From: Gracilimonas sp. | GTDB lineage: Bacteria > Bacteroidota > Rhodothermia > Balneolales > Balneolaceae | Direction: 5' to 3' | Length of the DNA stretch: 64,000 nucleotides | Assembly (NCBI RefSeq): GCF_017641085.1 | Contig: NZ_JAEPPI010000002.1 | Location: forward strand, 372,001-436,000 | Shown: piece after piece, positions 62,198 to 64,000 of the stretch | Numbering within the stretch: position 1 is the stretch's first letter | How the letters are laid out: each line of letters starts with the position of its first letter | Position numbers and translations under genes: made by a program | Notes under the pieces: generated by a model | Told to the model about the DNA's origin: nothing | Databases searched by the model: none | The model's input: only the letters and a program-made list of their open reading frames with translations

Positions 62198-63034
62198 GTG
62201 ACTTTAGACCTGTTTGAACCCACTGCCATCACCCAAAAAGAGCGGGTAAACAAAGCCATGGGAGGGGAGCTTCCTCCCCATGAGCCGGGCGTTTATACCA
62301 TGTACGACAAGCACGATCAGGTTCTCTATGTGGGAAAGGGAAAAGACCTGCAGCAGCGCATTACTTCGTACCGGTATTCGAAGTCCAAAAAAGTACAGCG
62401 GATGATTGCCCACCTGGAGCGCATCAGCTACGAAGTGTGCAATACGGAAACGGATGCCATTCTGCTCGAAAACCTGCTTATTCGTTCGTTACGGCCGCCC
62501 TTTAATCACGCCAATAAAAAACCAGAGACCTATTATTATATTTCCACGGCGCGGAGAGGTAATAAAAAGGAATTTCGGTTATCGATGCGGGTGCTGGATG
62601 ATTATCCGGAAGTGTACGGCTGCTTTAAAGGTCACCTTAAAACACGTAAAGGACTCGGCGCCCTGCTAAAGCTGCTGTTTGTGCAGGAAACGAGCATCAC
62701 CAGCGCTCATTATCTGCCCAGCCAGCTTTTAAACCGAATAACCCCGCAAAAATTTCAGCTTCGGCTGGATGAGAAATCCGGATTTTTAGTAGATCAGTTT
62801 CTGAAAGGGTCTTCCAGCCTGCTGGCCGATCAATTGGAGGAACATATTCTGAGCCTGAACTTCAAGGACCGGTTTACTGAAAATTATTTTGATAACGAAC
62901 TGGAACTGCTTCGGATGTTTTTCACCCTGGGTCCGCAACGAAACTACCGGATGAAGAACGAACTTGGGCTGCGTTCAGCGTTGATCAATCAGGATGAAAT
63001 TGATGACCTGCTGGCGCTAATGAATGAAGGGTAA
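62198..63034 (+). CDS. GIY-YIG nuclease, UvrC-N-like, stand-alone
   Basis: 278 residues, GTG start at 62198. The GIY-YIG domain is at about 29-110: G31-V-Y, Y44-V-G, Arg54 in DLQQRITSY and Glu91 in LLENLL, the catalytic set. It matches the N-terminal domain of UvrC, or of Cho, but lacks the UvrBC and RNase H parts. The C-terminal 170 residues are not recognised (motif FKGHLKTRKGLGALLKL). Likely a DNA endonuclease acting in repair. Its C-terminal end (DDLLALMNEG) is repeated, decayed, at 63717-63779. Confidence 0.82.
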   Translation: MTLDLFEPTAITQKERVNKAMGGELPPHEPGVYTMYDKHDQVLYVGKGKDLQQRITSYRYSKSKKVQRMIAHLERISYEVCNTETDAILLENLLIRSLRPPFNHANKKPETYYYISTARRGNKKEFRLSMRVLDDYPEVYGCFKGHLKTRKGLGALLKLLFVQETSITSAHYLPSQLLNRITPQKFQLRLDEKSGFLVDQFLKGSSSLLADQLEEHILSLNFKDRFTENYFDNELELLRMFFTLGPQRNYRMKNELGLRSALINQDEIDDLLALMNEG

Positions 63035-63111
63035 GGGGAATCATTCATTGTTGAAGTGAGGGGGTAGAGTTGCTTCTTCCAGTGTATTAGGGCTCAGTGG
63101 TATTAGTTATA

Positions 63112-63137
63112 TGTTCCGCCGCGGAGCGATCGGAACA
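63112..63137. repeat. TGTTCCG/CGGAACA inverted repeat, REP-like variant
   Basis: TGTTCCG (63112-63118) and CGGAACA (63131-63137) flank CCGCGGAGCGAT. The arm sequence is similar to the outer arms of copy 2 (GTTCC...GGAAC), but the inner core differs. In the 206-base gap after the nuclease gene. Confidence 0.4.
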
Positions 63138-63192
63138 AGAGCGGGGGTTAGGAGTTTTTGATGAATTTAGACCATTGTTGCTTCACTCAAAA

Positions 63193-63221
63193 TCTCGGTC
63201 TGACGTTCTGCGTAGGAGCGA
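63193..63221. repeat. REP-like palindrome, degenerate copy 4
   Basis: TCTCGGTC-T-GACG-TTC-TGCGT-AGGAGCGA has the same plan as copies 1-3 with a G-T pair and outer mismatches. It looks decayed. Confidence 0.45.
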
Positions 63222-63239
63222 ATTCTGTATTTTGGCTTT

Positions 63240-63476
63240 TTAATGCAGAAAGCCTTCAATTGATAAATCTTCGTCAAGCTCTTCCCAATGGATGCCAACC
63301 CCGCCGCCTATAAAACGCCATTCATTCAGATCCTCTTTTTTCGCATCTCTTAATTTTGGATACCATTCTAAGGGCACAGCAATCTCTCTTCCATCTTCAA
63401 GAAGCGCATACAACTTGCTATCATCGAACCAAATTTCCGTTGCCCTGGTAGGTTTATTTTTTACTAAAGTATTCAT
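63240..63476 (-). CDS. DUF2442 protein
   Basis: 78 residues from ATG at 63476 (MNTLVKNKP); an ATG at 63515 adds 13 residues inside the upstream gene. The ATEIWFDDSKLYALLEDGREIAVPLEWYPKL segment, with residues up to 20 shown as TEIWFDDSKLYALL, is the DUF2442 hallmark. It overlaps the DUF4160 stop by 23 bases. DUF4160 and DUF2442 pairs are common and have been proposed as toxin-antitoxin-like modules; neither role is proved here. Confidence 0.8.
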   Translation of the reverse strand: MNTLVKNKPTRATEIWFDDSKLYALLEDGREIAVPLEWYPKLRDAKKEDLNEWRFIGGGVGIHWEELDEDLSIEGFLH

Positions 63477-63693
63477 TCCATGCCTCCTCGAGATGTTCTC
63501 TATGTTCCTCAACAAGTTTCCTGATCTTATTTAACTCAGTAGAGTGATAACCAGTAGAATATGCAATGGAAACAGGGTTAATCCAAAACTTACAGTATCC
63601 ATCACCACTCTCAATATGAACATGAACGGGTTCATTTCCTTCGTTGCTAAAGAAAAAGAACCTGTATCCGTCTATTCTTAAAACCGTTGGCAT
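63454..63693 (-). CDS. DUF4160 protein
   Basis: 79 residues. VLRIDGYRFFFFSNEGNEPVHVH is the DUF4160 hallmark, followed by the ISGDGYCKFW-like strand (ESGDGYCKFW) and a C-terminal helix rich in Glu (VEEHREHLEEAW). It is the first gene of the reverse pair with DUF2442 and has no upstream promoter that I recognise. Possible partner in a toxin-antitoxin-like module. Small modules of this kind are often acquired and lost. Confidence 0.82.
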   Translation of the reverse strand: MPTVLRIDGYRFFFFSNEGNEPVHVHIESGDGYCKFWINPVSIAYSTGYHSTELNKIRKLVEEHREHLEEAWNEYFSKK

Positions 63694-63716
63694 ACCCTTA
63701 TATTACAAAAAAAGTT

Positions 63717-63779
63717 AGAAACTCACTCTGCGCTGGATCGGAAAATGATGACTTGCTGACCTTGATTAAGGAAGAGTAA
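63717..63779 (+). pseudogene. decayed 3' end of a second GIY-YIG nuclease gene
   Basis: The + strand in frame with TAA at 63777 codes RNSLCAGSENDDLLTLIKEE, which aligns with the C-terminus of the nuclease at 62198 (KNELGL...DEIDDLLALMNEG). The last 41 bases match at about three quarters of the positions including the stop codon, with one gap of about 12 bases further up. No further upstream homology could be followed by eye; the DUF4160 gene lies there on the other strand. Confidence 0.55.
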
Positions 63780-63780
63780 A

Positions 63781-63822
63781 GAATATCGAACATTCAATAT
63801 TGAATATTCAATGTTCAATATT
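63781..63822. repeat. GAACATC-type heptamer tandem array
   Basis: Six 7-nt units: GAATATC GAACATT CAATATT GAATATT CAATGTT CAATATT. The last units are complementary to the first, so it can also fold on itself. Same unit length and array length as the one at 45480. Confidence 0.65.
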
Positions 63823-64000
63823 CTATAGCTTAACCCATTCCATGTAGTCTGTCAGGTTTCCTCTGGCGTCTGTGTTTTTGCCGGGTTTGGTTTGAACGGA
63901 ATCGGGGTATTCGTCCGGGAATAAAAAGACGGCACCCAGCAAAATTTCCTGCTTGGGAATTCCTAAAAACTCCATCACTTTAGGTTTTCGCAAGCATCCT
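63823..64000 (-). CDS. unrecognised gene, C-terminal part (5' end outside window)
   Basis: Reading the - strand from the window edge gives about 58 residues (ending LTDYMEWVKL) and a stop at 63823-63825. It contains VMEFLGIPKQEILLGAVFLF and a PDEYPD stretch. I do not recognise the family from this piece. It is intact in the part visible. The heptamer array lies directly at its 3' end. Confidence 0.5.
   Translation of the reverse strand, partial: GCLRKPKVMEFLGIPKQEILLGAVFLFPDEYPDSVQTKPGKNTDARGNLTDYMEWVKL

Noticed and set aside
63781-63822. CRISPR array
   Set aside because: The unit is 7 nt, with no spacers and no cas genes.

Overview
The window looks like chromosome from a Bacteroidota/Balneolota-type bacterium (FCB group; a Balneolaceae relative is my best guess, made from gene content alone). 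The evidence is the family mix: DUF4270 lipoprotein, PorV/PorQ-type outer-membrane protein, HU-like/SPOR protein beside ExbB-ExbD-TonB, TolC-free secretion of many exported hydrolases, weak or absent Shine-Dalgarno sequences, and -7 elements of the TAnnTTTG type. GC content is moderate. I see no rRNA, tRNA, CRISPR array, insertion sequence or prophage. Most of the window is ordinary housekeeping sequence, with accessory spots at about 3.2-6 kb, 13.2-14.1 kb and 63-64 kb.

Layout. 0-3.1 kb: the tail of an ArsR regulator, an exported serine hydrolase, a degenerate M23 (LytM-like) protein and an NAD(P)-binding protein. 3.2-6.0 kb: four genes that look like a reduced minor-pilin set in pilV-pilW-pilX order (the last with DUF4900) plus a small exported beta-sandwich protein, closed by a clear terminator. 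6.1-11.3 kb: exported hydrolases (M20 amidohydrolase, serine hydrolase, GH13 amylase) and a lipoprotein. 11.6-20.6 kb: prfC, a metzincin-like lipoprotein, dinB, fabI-ruvC-ruvA, a sugar-phosphate nucleotidyltransferase and a membrane-anchored MurF-like ligase. 20.8-31.5 kb: a LolC/E-type permease, glgB-malQ, a ComA-type phosphosulfolactate synthase, a lone N-terminal half of a glycogen synthase, DUF4270 lipoprotein, FadL-like porin and a TPR protein. 31.6-36.6 kb: rho, then a compact reverse operon purS-clpS-purQ-lptB-rhodanese, then miaA. 36.7-43.8 kb: hybrid histidine kinase, PorV/Q-like protein, dnaN with a SAM hydroxide adenosyltransferase, a methyltransferase and a TonB-domain lipoprotein. 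43.8-49.6 kb: argS, DsbA-like protein, NifS-type cysteine desulfurase divergent from nadC-nadA. 49.7-55.3 kb: beta-barrel, two HU-like genes (one fused to SPOR), exbB-exbD-tonB. 55.5-62 kb: mscS, glgP, ispE, cca, usp. 62.2-64 kb: GIY-YIG nuclease, a DUF2442/DUF4160 pair, a decayed second copy of the nuclease gene's 3' end, and a partial gene.

How genes combine. GlgB, MalQ, GlgP and the exported GH13 enzyme cover storage and breakdown of alpha-glucans, but no GlgC and no complete GlgA is present here. NifS, NadC and NadA supply NAD precursors, with NifS probably feeding the NadA Fe-S cluster. The HU/SPOR-ExbB-ExbD-TonB cluster is an envelope energising module.

The most striking non-coding feature is the intergenic DNA. 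Almost every larger gap holds a small structured repeat. There are at least three families: REP-like palindromes around GACGC-TCT-GCGTC, imperfect 8-nt tandem repeats (GTGATNNN) mostly set as inverted pairs, and imperfect 7-nt tandem repeats (GAACATC-like). Single hairpins of other types occur as well. No stretch longer than 300 bases lacks a gene.
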